Source: Tuctoria greenei (lineage: Eukaryota > Streptophyta > Magnoliopsida > Poales > Poaceae). From it: a stretch of 64,000 nt of DNA. Each line of letters opens with the position of its first letter. The first letter of the stretch is position 1. The translations under genes and the position numbers were made by a program. Location of the stretch: the NCBI GenBank assembly GCA_036927565.1, contig JAYESD010000005.1, forward strand, positions 15,158,565-15,222,564, written 5' to 3'. The notes beneath the pieces were generated by a model. That model did not search any database and was not told the DNA's origin. It saw only the letters and a list, made by a program, of their open reading frames with translations. This document shows positions 37,276 to 48,500 of the stretch, one piece after another.

Positions 37276-38428
37276 AATATCATTTGATTAAATGGGATAA
37301 AGTCTGTAGAAAAAAGAATAAGGGGGGATTAGGTATTAAAGAATTACAAAAGATGAACATTAGTATCCTTATAAAATGGTGGTGGAAAATAGAAAATGAA
37401 GATGGAACACTTCAAAAATTATATAGAGCGAAATATATTAGGGATAAACCAATCAGCTGCATAAAACATAGGATCTCTGATTCACCTGTTTGGAAGGATC
37501 TATTAAAGGTAAGGGACATTTACCTCAAGGGTAGAAAGTTTATTTTGGGGAATGGTAGGAAAATTAATTTCTGGACAGATTATTGGATACTGGATAAACC
37601 TCTCTGCTGTAAGTTTTCCATGCTCTATGGATTATGTTCTGATCCTGAGTTATCTGTTGCCCAGTGTGCTGATAGAAATTGGGTCATAAATTTCAAACAG
37701 TTTTTGCCTTCTTTTTTGAGAGATCAGTGGTACGACCTGACTAGTCTTCTAAATTCTCAAACTACGTCAGTGAATGATGATTGTACTACATGGTCCTGGA
37801 ATAAGACTGGCAAATTCTCTGTTTCTTCAGTTCATGACAGGTTAACTGGAGGTGGGTCGGGTAAGCTGTTTAACCGGGTGTAGAAAGCTAAAATTCCATC
37901 CAAAATTAAGGTTTTTTTGTGGTTATTAGAAAATAATGCCATCCTTACAAAATATAATATGAAAAAGAAAAAGTGGAAAGGAAACAATATTTGTGCCTTC
38001 TGTAACAGCCCTGAATCCGTGGATCATTTAATGTTCCAATGTAGTGTCGCTAAAGTGGTTTGGGAGGTTCTGGGTATATGTTTTAATACTCAGGTGAGGC
38101 CTAAGAATGTTGTGCAATACTGGAAGTGGATCGAATTAGCTTTACCAGGGGGGATGACTTTTATACCCTTGGTTTGGGTGCCGTTTGTTGGGCTATCTGG
38201 AAAGCAAGAAATAAGATGTGCTTTGAGAAAAAGAAGATTAAACATCCTGCTAACATTATATGTCATGTTGTTTCTTTTATCAATTACTGGGCAGGTATAT
38301 ATCCTGGAGATATGAAGAAGGTGATGGCAGCAATGAAGGTGATTAGTGAGCAGCAGATGGGTTCACTGTTTCTGCTACCACCAGCTGTACCTGAGGAGGA
38401 AATGGGGGGCAGTGACAACGAGCGTTGA

Positions 38429-38688
38429 TTCAAAAGTTCAGAGAGAAAAAGGGAGTGCATGAACTCAAGTTGAATTCAGTCTGTTGTTTCTCTTAAAATG
38501 TGTGATGCCCCTTGGGGGTTTAAACCTGGAGTGTTGTGCGAGGTTTAATCTAGGCCTCATTTTGGTTAAGAGTAGACTGAAACTTAGCTCGAGACAAAGA
38601 TTGTCAGAGCAAACTCTGTATGCTATATGATCTCCGGCCAATTTTGATCTGGGAGTGGAAGGAAATTCCGAATGCAAAAAAAAAAAAA
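38429..38688 (+). other. LINE 3' UTR and poly(A) tail
   Basis: About 250 bp of non-coding sequence after the ORF2 stop, ending in 13 A residues directly before the second 15-bp target duplication. Confidence 0.85.
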
Positions 38689-38702
38689 TCTCGTATACAG
38701 TT

Positions 38703-41700
38703 CATCCGTCCGTACTCCCATGTCGTTTTGTAAGCTGTTTGTTGTCAACTCATGATCTCACTGCCTAAGTTTGACAAGTAATGGTGCTAGTGACTTGAGA
38801 GGCAAGGAAAGACTTGGTTATTCGCGACAGATCGGAACGTCTGGCATGACGATGTCCCTAAAAACTTTTGGGATGGACGCGTAATTATCCTGGTTGATTA
38901 CTGCATGTCAGCCATGACATAGTTAGCAAGCCTCTAGTAGTAGTTTGCTTCATCGTCGAAGATACAGAGATCACGGCGACCATTAAAACATCTACTTCAG
39001 AGATACCCTGAATTTTATTCCAACATCACCAGCTATCAAATGATTCTCCAATTTACGCTCCGTACATCACCAGATATTTGCGGGTCGCCACGCATCACTG
39101 AACTACGATTAAGGCCAAACTTGTGGACAACTGCGAGTAACTATTCTGTTCTTCTCCTCAGCAGTCAGACCTGTAGCCGTTTCAGTATCAGTTTTAGTCC
39201 TCACCCATCCCTTTTGAACTGATGAATTCGCTTACGCGGCCACGGAATTTGGGACCATCTAACCATTTTTTTGCGGCCCGAGACAATTTTCCACAATGAC
39301 GTACATATTCTAGCATCCTGATGTGATGTCTGACGATAATGACACTGGTTAGACTCTAACTCTACTAATATGTAAATGAAACAAGCTAAGCTAGCTAGTC
39401 CTAAGGAAATCATTGGTGGTAGCATCACTTCTCGACTTTCTGCCGAAGTAAAATCGCTGTACTCTTCTTACTGTTATAGTACAGGTTTTGGTCATCTTCA
39501 AGATATGAAGGACGACGTTGCCTTGAAGAGAGCGAGACAAATATATAGGTGTTTTAATGCTGTTTTTGCTAGATCGATCAAGAACTGACCATAATGCATA
39601 CCTGATGAATATCAGATGCATCAGGTTCGCCTGCCAGGAGAGAATGCAGAAAAACGTGACTTCTGTGACGTGTTGAAACGAACGTGCGACTGCCTGCAAA
39701 TTCCTTGCATTTGAATGGAAAAGAAAAAACTTCACCCCACGCTTAAAAAACAAAGTATGCTGCTTTTGGAAATGCTCCGATTACTTCAGATCGCAGCCGT
39801 TTGTCTTCAGAAATCGTTGAGCAAGCAAAGGTGTGGGAACTGACGAATGGAAGTCAGCAGCACCCCTCAACTACTTGTGGATCTATGCACTTAAAGATTG
39901 AACCGTATCAAGGGATGAATTAGTCTTATCTTATGGAAAGCATGCTACTTCTAACATACAGAATTATTCCTCAACTAATCCTACGACCTGCAGAACTGAT
40001 CATGCGACTAATCCTGCGCGTACGTATTCAAACACAAAATAATTCAGAGAAAACCAGAGAAACTTTCGTAAAGCCAAATTGCTTTCAGATTCGCATTATT
40101 CCTTGGTCAGTATAAAATTCAGCAGCAGCGTCCGTTAGTTTACATTACTTTCACAAAAAATATGACCCAATAACAAAAAAGCAAAAGAAAACGATAACCA
40201 TGTAAACGACATTTGGAGCCCATGCTATGAAAAACACAGGACAGAGGAAGGAAGAACTTACTGGCCGTCATACTCCGGCTATGCAAGAACTAAATTAGGG
40301 AACAATGTTGAGAGTTCACGTCCCATAGAAATTTTAAATATTGGAAAACGGATTTTTCTTATTAGGTTGGAAACTACCCTCACCATGGAATGTAACACCC
40401 TGCGCACCACGCAATGTTTATAAGTTTGAGGGAAAAATATGATAGAAAAACTTATAGAATAGATAAGATGGTTACTAGCATGCGTATAAAATGTGAAACT
40501 CAAACTCAACTTGCCTTTAGAGAAATGAAAATCACAAATCATCAAGAAAGACGGATAAAAAGGACAACAACCTCTGGTACATGTTTTTCGTGAAGGTTTA
40601 ACGTGGGGAGGGGGGAATAATAAGATTGCCTAAAACAATTTAGAACCATTTCACCAAGACCGAGGCTCAAGCCTATATTTTAAAATTTTGTAGCTTTTAA
40701 TACAAACTGGGAAAATCTTTTGTCTAAACAAATTATTCTCCCCGCACTCAAATTTTTTCGCTTTTTATTTTAAAAATAAATTAGAAAGCCACCAGTTTTC
40801 AAGAAAGCAATTAACCCAAAGTGGAACATCCTCCGTCAGATATTTTGGGCACAGTACAAGTCAAGTTCTGCAAATTCCGCCGGCTGCCTTGTCTAATCGA
40901 CTTTCCAGTTTGCCGGTGTCGCTTTCGGGTTTGGTGATTGGTGGTTTCCGAGATGGTAACGTCCTGTACAGTGGCTGGCTGGATGGAATGTCCAATAAGG
41001 AACCGGTTCTCGATGCTCGGTCAGCGAAGCAAGTCATCAGCTAGATCGCATCTTTAACATTACCCGCACCAGCATACTATAAAGCATACTCTATAAACTA
41101 TTTTTCTTCAGCTTTTACAGTACGTACTCTAAATTATACTGCGAAACAGTGTATCCAGTATGCTTTACAGTGTGCCACGATCTAAGACTAGAAACTAGAG
41201 ATCGTCACTGCAATGTTGCCTGTGGTACTGAAGCCGAGTCAATTACCGGAAAAGAACGAAAACCACCATTGGTCCGACGCGCCTCGCCTAATCCATGGGC
41301 GGCATTACGATTTTGCCAGCAACCCTGAAAATCGAACTAAACGCGAGGTACTCAAGCAAAGACGAGTCCTGAACATGTTGGTCAAGCTCAAGCATGCGTG
41401 CACCTCGAAAAGTTCAAACTTATCGAGCCCTACGACTACGATCGAGGAGGCGCACAACACAGACAGCTCACACAGCTGGCGCGTAGAGCTATAGCTAGCT
41501 CTGCTTAAAAGACTCCCACTTGAAGTTATCTATAATTCCTCGTTGCAGACGACAAAAAGAGTGGCAAGAAGACCACGTCCAGGAAGGAGCAGCAGGTTGA
41601 CGAATCGATCAAGAGCTCAATGATCAGTTAGCCGTCCCCGTCATGTTAACAATGGAGTAGTAACACTCGTGGCCGCCAGCTTCCCGTAGGTCAGCATATC

Positions 41701-43061
41701 ATTCCCCACGTTTTTGTTTTTTTCGCATACTATGATAATTAACAATCGTAAACAATACAATTGGCGTGCGTGCGTGCAGCCGTGCATGCATGCATGGCGG
41801 CTGGAGATTTCGCCTAGGCCATAACTGATCGAGTTGTTTTATTTTCGAGATTAATTGAGACGGCGCCTGTAATTAGTGGAGCTGTGCGTCCTGCGACCGC
41901 TCGATGGAGATCAGGGAAACGGTCGTGGTCATCGAAGCACGGCACGGACGGGTGGCCAGCCGTCCCGTTTTCCGGCACGCACGTTCTTTCGCGGCGCGCC
42001 GAGCGGCTAATCCACGAGCTCATGACTGGATGGATCACTTACTGGACCAGGCGCGGTGCGTGCTGCGCCTTTCTGCGCCGCGCGTTCTCGAGACGAGACG
42101 ACGACCGCCATGATCGCCGGTTACTATACTAGGTTGCCATGAACCCAGCCTCGGCTTGCGTGACAGCGTGAGTGCGCGGAGGACACGAGAATGGATGTGC
42201 CCGGCTGCTGGTCGCCTCGGGCATCCGGAAATTCTCCCGTTCCCTCTGTCGTCGCCTTTTGTTTAGTCTTTTGAGAACAACGTTTCTTCCCGCTGAAGAA
42301 TACTACTCCGTACTAGATCTAGCAGCTTCGTTCCATCGTGGTCGCGCGCGGAGAAACCATGCGTCGATCGCCAAGCTTAAAGCCCCTGGATTTAGTAATT
42401 AGAACGGACAAAAGTTCTTTTCCAGTGGCCACACTGGGTGTTCCGATCGGGAGCTCAACTTTCCAAAGCATCGGAGACAAAATTTAAGAGATTGGTACGT
42501 AGATCGAACTTTGCAGTCGATCAAAGATACCGAAATCTTGAACTTCAAAACGGCTACGTAATACCATCTCAAGTCCTCAACAACTCCCCAAACGGAAACA
42601 AAATGTCAACTGGCAAGGAGACACCGGCGCTGCTTCCATAGAAAAGCTCGATTGGTTGCTTCGTGGCGCGTCATCTGCCGTCGCGTGATGAGGATTAATA
42701 AGCGATCAGGATTCAGAGGCGCACCAGGTCAACCAATTCCCCCCGTGCAAAAGAAGAGCACAGGATGCCGGCGCCGGATGAATACAATAATCTTCGAGCC
42801 CCGGACGAACATATCGTTATCGGCGAACGTGTGAGCTGTGCTCTGCCCATGCATCATATAATCATCACTCCAGAATAAACCCCAACTGGTGATAACAATA
42901 ATACTAAAACGACATAACGTCCACCGAATATAAAACAAGCACTCTTATACTAATTACGACAGCTTCGGTCCGAATAAACACGGCAACTGTGCTGGGCGGC
43001 ACACATCTGCTGGGGAACAGCTAACCTCCATATCACTTAAATTACCTCTCGCGAAAAACAG
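38703..43061. other. Gene-poor spacer between the LINE and the young Copia element
   Basis: Both strands were examined. ORFs are all under about 125 codons and lack recognisable domains. Simple features include GCGTGCGTGCGTGCAG and CATGCATGCATG near 41766-41796, an AT-rich interval at 40600-40800, and one copy of a dispersed repeat at 41113. No gene, tRNA or complete element could be supported. Confidence 0.55.
41113..41177. repeat. Dispersed repeat, copy 2 (partner near 556)
   Basis: It matches 556-619 in the same orientation: TTTTACAGTACGTACTCT, then GCGAAACAGTGTATCCAGTA, then CTTTACAGTGTG. The central palindrome seen in copy 1 is damaged by one change (ACTGCGAAACAGT). It is probably a remnant of a small DNA transposon. 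Confidence 0.45.
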
Positions 43062-43066
43062 AATAT

Positions 43067-43626
43067 TGTTAGTTTGATCCCGGTCCAACCCGTTGGGCAA
43101 CAACCAACGGGAAGGACTCTGTCCTCCCATCAGAATCGGACGTGGGGTAACAACCCCATGCCGAATCCATCTCAGCCACGCGCGTTGCTATAGGGGGACG
43201 CAACAAACTCGTTCTGTTGACGCCCCCCACCTTGGTGCGCGCTATAAAAGTCCCAGGGGGACCTCAGGGCATATACACAAGAGTGCATACGATCCCAGAG
43301 GCCCCCGCCACAACTAACTAATCTTTCGTCATCACCGTCTTCTGTGCCTCCGGCTACACCGGCGTCGACACTGCATCAGCGATCATCCTGCATCGACCTA
43401 ATCTTCACCAATCATCCACTTGAGCCCAATGGCCGCAAGTGGACCCTCTGAAGGTAACCTCACCCCTCACCTCTCTCTCTCTAATTGTACCCTATCTGCC
43501 ATACCTGTAGGATGCATGTTAGATCGTCTGACTAAGTATTAACGCTATTGATAATGATTGTTCATGCCTAAGTAATTTTTCATTAGATGTTCATAGTGTA
43601 GATCCTAAGCCTATTCAGAATCTACA
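43067..43626 (+). repeat. 5' LTR of the young Copia element
   Basis: Starts TGTTAGTTTG and ends ATCTACA. The TATA box CTATAAAAG is at 43242-43250. Downstream of it, within the LTR, lies ATG 43429 followed by eight codons and a splice-donor-like AAG|GTAACC at 43453/43454. Confidence 0.95.
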
Positions 43627-43627
43627 A

Positions 43628-43640
43628 TGGCATCAGAGCC
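43628..43640 (+). promoter_or_regulatory. Primer-binding site of the young Copia element
   Basis: TGGCATCAGAGCC lies one base after the LTR. It is the Met-type Copia primer site with one mismatch (C for T at position 4). Confidence 0.85.
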
Positions 43641-44384
43641 ACGCTATTGAACTTCTAATCGGACTAATTAGATTCTAATCATTCCATTAAGGCCTAATCC
43701 TTATTAACTAAGATCAGTTTAGTTAAGTAGCTTTTTACCGCAGCAATTAGAAGGAGGGGATCATTTTCAGTTCGGTTGCAACAAAGAACTAAGCAAATCA
43801 GAACCGAATTGAATTAAGAAATTAAGATTAGAAAGGGGACTTATCTGGATTAAGGGCCTTGGGTCGCCCAGTCCTTCTCAGAGCAGGGTTAGGCGAAACC
43901 CTAACCCTCGCCCCCTTTTTGGGAGCAGTACTAGGGTCTTAGGGCCGAAGCCCTAACCCTAGCTGTTCACCCGTTCGTCGCCACCACCTTAGAGCCTAGG
44001 GCTAAGAAACCCTAACCCTAGGCGCTTCACTCCACCGGCGGCACGAAGTGCGCGCCATGGTGGAGCCCTCGGCAGCACCAGCGTCGTGCGTGTCGTAGGA
44101 GTGGCCTTGGCGGCGCGACGTACCTGCAAGCAAAATCACTCGGCACACACTCAGAGTGTCGGGCTAGGGTTGAGGGACGAAACCCTAACCCCAGCCGCGG
44201 GTTTCCTTCGACGGCCAACTGTGCGCACCACGTCGTTGACAGTGATGCGGCAGCGCCGGAAGTCCCCGCACCGGCACAACCCTAAGACCCTCTCCACTCA
44301 GAGGCGTCGCGAGCACCGGTCCGCCGGTTTTCCTCAACGGCCAACCGACCCGCATCGTCAGCGACGGCGGAGCTCCGCCCCGTC

Positions 44385-44409
44385 GGGGGGGGGGGGGGGG
44401 GGGGGGGGG
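44385..44409. repeat. G25 homopolymer
   Basis: 25 consecutive G in the leader of the young Copia element. Such a run can form G-quadruplexes and is difficult to sequence, so its length may be an assembly estimate. Confidence 0.9.
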
Positions 44410-45229
44410 TCTCTCGCCGGCGCCGGTGGCGCGTCGGCGCCGGAGGTCCCGGCGCGGCACGGCACTCGCCGCACCGCCGCCACTCTCGCTCGCCTCTCCG
44501 CCGCTCAGAATATGGAGGAGAGAGAGAGTGAAGTGGCAAATGAACTAGGGTTTCGACGGGCTCCGCGGCGAGGAAGTTTTTATACCTCCGAACTCGCCGC
44601 TCGACCGTCGGATCAACCTCAGACGGCTGCGATTGCCCCACGTTGTAAGGCCGCAATGAATTAGAACCGTCGGATCAAGATCCGACGGTCCGTGTCCTGC
44701 GCCGCCTACCGCTTAAGGGAATGGGCCCCGAGCCCATGCGGAGCGCGCTGATGGGCTGCTGGGCTGCCCTTTCTTTTTTTTTCGGATTTTTCCGAATTTT
44801 GAATGGGCTGTTTTCAGAAAAGGGCCAAAGGCTTTTGGGCTGCGTTTTGGGGCTCTTTTTATTTTTAAGGGAATTTCAGTATTGGGTTGGCCCAATTTTC
44901 AGTGGGCCAAGAGTTTAGTCAGTGGGCTGAATTTAGGGTTTTAAACCCATTTAGTGTTTTAAGTGTTTTCTGATTTCAGAATAAGTTTAAAATAGAAAAT
45001 AATTTCCTGAAATCAGAAGAATTGATTAGAAAAATTAAGTAAATAGCTGAGAAAATTGTAGGAATTTTGTGTGATGTTATGAATTTTTTTTTTACTTTTT
45101 CCCTGCATTTCATACTATTTATTGTCAATAAGAGCATTTTCTCAGTTATTTAAATATTATTAAGTGCTTTTCTCATTAATTAAGAAATTAAGTTTTAGCT
45201 TCCGCTGTGATTAAGTGATAAATTAATTG

Positions 45230-45585
45230 AGTAACCAAAGTGAAATTTTAATTTATCAAGTTTTGAGTTTAAGATTAAGTTATGTTATGTTTATAAGTGG
45301 TAATTTAAATGAGTAACCAACGTGAAAGTTTGAATTTGCCTATTAATTTTAAGTTCATTTGAGCTTGTGCTTGAGCTTATATTTATGATTATTTAAGACT
45401 CATTGAGTAACCAACGTGAAAAATGATGTACTAAGTTAATTATGCATGGAATTTGAAAGTAACCAACGTGAAATTGAATTGCCATGATTAATTTAAGTTT
45501 ATCTTTGAGTTTATTATATTAAGCTTTGTTATCATGCTAAATTTTAATATTTAAGGGCATTATTTGCTAAGTAACCAACGTGAAA
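45230..45585 (+). repeat. Array of five AGTAACCAACGTGAAA motifs
   Basis: Motif starts are at 45230 (variant ACCAAAG), 45312, 45406, 45458 and 45570. Four copies are identical over 16 bp, in AT-rich surroundings, with spacings of 82, 94, 52 and 112 bp. The last is 75 bp before the putative splice acceptor. A related ACCAACG series occupies the same position in the Copia element at 58022. Confidence 0.9.
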
Positions 45586-48500
45586 AAGCAATAATGCCAT
45601 TCTTAAGTCATGATTTATTATAAGTTTTTGTCATTAATCCTCAAATCTTTATTTTTGAAGGATCAGGCTTGTCCTCAGCACTTAGTTACATCTCCGCAAT
45701 TGAGACCCTCAATGGTCAAAATTACGGGGTATGGAAAGAGAGGCTCCAGATGGCTCTAGTAGTCTCTGACCTCGATTTTGCGATTACGTCGCCTCGACCC
45801 ACTGAGCCACCTGTTCCCATTGCTGAGACTGGGGAATCTGAGGAGTCTTTCGCTACGCGGAAGGCTAAGTACCTAAGCTTGAAGGATCAGTATGAGAAGG
45901 ATCTCCCTAAGTGGGACACTTCCAACAGGAAGTGTCTCGTGATCATTAAGAGCACCATAGCAGACTCAATTAAGGGAAGTATCCCTGATTGTGATACTGC
46001 TTCAGAGTACTTAGAGAGAGTCAGAGGTCAGTTCACTGGCTCCACTAAGGCGAGTGCTAGCACTCTCATGAGAAAGATTGTCACTGAGAAATACTCTGGA
46101 GGTGGTGTGCGTGAGCACATCAATAAGATGAGTCACTATAACTCTAAGCTTAGGGAGTTAAACATTGTGATGCCAGATGAGATGCTCATTTACTTCATCT
46201 TAAGTTCTCTTCCTAAGGAGTTTGAGGCCTTTGTGGTCAATTATAACTCACTTCCTGAGACTTGGAATATTGATAAGATTGTTGCCATGTGCGTTCAGGA
46301 AGAGGAACGCATAAAGAGCTCTAAGAATGGTGATTACATCAATCTGGCTGGCATTAAGGGTAAGGGAAAGGCAAAGAGGTACTTTTCCTCTCCCAAACCA
46401 CCTTCCTTCAAGGTTTCAGGCTCCAGTTCTTCGTCAAACAAGTTCAAGGGCAAGTCCTCTCAAAAGAAGGACAAGGATAAGTGTCACTTCTGTGGCTCAG
46501 ATGAACATTTCCAGAAGGACTGCGTTGGATTCATTAAGTGGTGTGCTAAGAAAGGTAATGATATAATTACTATTGTAAATGAGGCTTTATATGTGAATTA
46601 TTCACGGTCCACTTGGTGGATTGACTCAGGTGCCACTGTGCACATTTGTAATTCAATGCAGGCATTAAGTACGATGAGAACTATAAGAAGAAGGGAAAGA
46701 GTGATTAAGGTGGCAGATGGGCGTGAAGCCGAAGTCGAAGCCATTGGAGACTTATCTCTTAGATTACTTAGTGGCTTTGTACTTAGGCTAAATAATGTTC
46801 TTTATGTCCCTTCATTAGAGAGGAACTTGATTTCAGTTTCGTGTTTGGATGATTCAGGATACATTTGTCATTTTGGTAATGATAAGTGTTCTATCAGTTA
46901 TAATAATGAGATTATTGGTCTTGCCTTCCGACAAGACATGCTCTACTTATTGTCCACTCATGAGAATGTGTTCGCTATATGTGATGATCAAGTTTCATCT
47001 AAGAACGACTTAGGACGTAATAAGCGCAAAAGAAGCGATTTAGATACTTCGTCGAAATTATGGCATTGTCGTTTATGCCATATTTCGAGGGGGAGGATCG
47101 AACAATTAGTATCTCAATCGATTCTTCCACACTTAAACTTTTCAGATTCTGAGGAATGCGTTGATTGCATTAAAGGAAAATTCTCCAAAACTATTAAGAA
47201 AAACGCCAAACGTAGCTCGGGAGTCTTAGAAATAATCCACACAGATATTTGTGGACCTTTTCCCGTGACATCGGTAGATGGTTATGATTCCTTCATAACA
47301 TTTACAGATGACTTTAGTCGTTATGGCTATATTTATCCAATCAAGGAGCGATCTGAAGCGTTGGATAAGTTTAAGATATTTAAGGCTGAAGTAGAAAATC
47401 AGCACGACATTAAGATTAAAGTAGTAAGGTCTGACCGTGGAGGTGAGTACTACGGTCGACACACCCCTTATGGCCAAGTCCCTGGACCTTTTGCGAGGTT
47501 TTTACAGGAAAATGGCATAGTAGCCCAATATTCTACACCGGGCGAACCTCAGCAGAACGGTGTAGCGGAACGGCGAAACCGTACGCTTATGGACATGGTG
47601 AGAAGCATGCTAAGCTACTCTACACTACCAGTTAGTTTATGGATAGAGGCCTTAAAGACCGCCATTCACGTACTTAACCGTGTTCCATCTAAGTCAGTAC
47701 CTAAGACACCGTATGAAATGTGGACGGGACGTAAGCCCTCACTAAACTATCTACATGTGTGGGGATGTCCAGCTGAGGCTAAGATGTTCAACCCGAACTT
47801 AAGCAAACTGGATTCTAGAACAATTAGTTGCCATTTTATTGGCTATCCTGAAAGAAGTAAAGGGTTTAGGTTCTATTGTCCAGGTAGACACACTAAGTTT
47901 ATTGAGACTAGACATGCTGTGTTTCTAGAAGACACTATGATCAGGGGGAGTACGGTACGGCGGGAAATAGACCTTGAGGAGGAACGGATTAGTCTACCCG
48001 TTCCGATGACTCAAGAGCCTTATTTCACCTTACCTGCTGTCGTCGTGCCACCCGCACCTGGTGCTAGTGACACAACGCCTGTCGTTGCACCTCCGTCGGC
48101 CACAACAGAAATAAGTGAGGTTCCACCTCCTCAGCCTGTTGAAGATGTGGTCGAACAAGATGAGGTGCAACAACAGCCTCAACCCTCAGATGATGCACAA
48201 ATAAGAAGATCACAAAGAGTAAGACGATCGGCAATTCCAAGTGATTATCAGTTATACTTAAGTGAAGAAATTCATGTTGAGGATGATCCCACCTCTTTCG
48301 AAGATGCCATGAGTAGACCTCAGTCATCCGAATGGCGTAAAGCCATGGAAGATGAAATAAGATCCATGAGTGCCAACAAAGTCTGGGACTTAGTAGAGAT
48401 TCCTAAAGGAGCCAAAACGGTAGGCTGTAAATGGGTCTACAAGATTAAGCGTGACTCCAAAGGGAAGATCGAAAAGTATAAGGCTAGGCTTGTGGCTAAG

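Larger units (their letters stand above)
21762..38428 (+). pseudogene. LINE ORF2 (endonuclease-RT), interrupted by the Gypsy insertion
   Basis: It starts at ATG 21762 (MIKGLYWNSRGVRKKG). The endonuclease part (to about 22480) keeps LQET and GDYNILR, but the usual SDH catalytic block reads SYH (ISYHSPL). The RT part has KLDFEKAYDRVNW, GVRQGDPLSPILFN and the catalytic YADD near 23840. The frame reaches 24306 (QMKKKY), is cut by the 12.97 kb Gypsy element, and resumes at 37281 with HLIKWDKVC. It then continues through the zinc-binding domain (CAFCNSPESVDHLMFQC, about 37990-38045) to TGA 38426. Breaks: frame changes at a G run near 21925, an A run near 22668, a G run near 23697 and a G run near 38149; in-frame stops at 23613, 24046 and 37881. 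Confidence 0.85.
18797..38688 (+). mobile_element. Full-length L1-type LINE, split by a nested Gypsy element
   Basis: It begins directly after the 15-bp target duplication and ends in A13 (38676-38688) before the second copy. Removing the Gypsy insertion and one AATAT copy leaves about 6.9 kb. The order is short 5' leader, ORF1 (nucleic-acid binding), ORF2 (endonuclease, reverse transcriptase, zinc-binding C-terminal domain), 3' UTR and poly(A). It is not 5'-truncated, which is uncommon for LINE copies. In-frame stops, frameshifts and a changed endonuclease residue make it inactive. Confidence 0.93.
43454..45660 (+). other. Putative 2.2 kb intron / leader containing the PBS
   Basis: Bounded by GTAACC and TTTTTGAAG. 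Removing it joins the LTR mini-exon to the gag-pol frame in phase. Without removal, the frame upstream of gag has no ATG (a stop lies at 45621), and the LTR ATG terminates after 37 codons. The interval contains the LTR end, the PBS, several telomere-like AAACCCTAA words (43895-44190), a G25 run, and an array of AGTAACCAACGTGAAA motifs. The 3' site (GAAG) is weaker than consensus. Confidence 0.65.

Noticed and set aside
39391..39753. 120-codon minus-strand ORF in the spacer
   Set aside because: No recognisable motif and no supporting signals; consistent with a chance ORF.
45230..45585. CRISPR-like reading of the AGTAACCAACGTGAAA array
   Set aside because: Repeat spacing is irregular (52-112 bp), the context is a plant retrotransposon, and no cas genes exist in plants.
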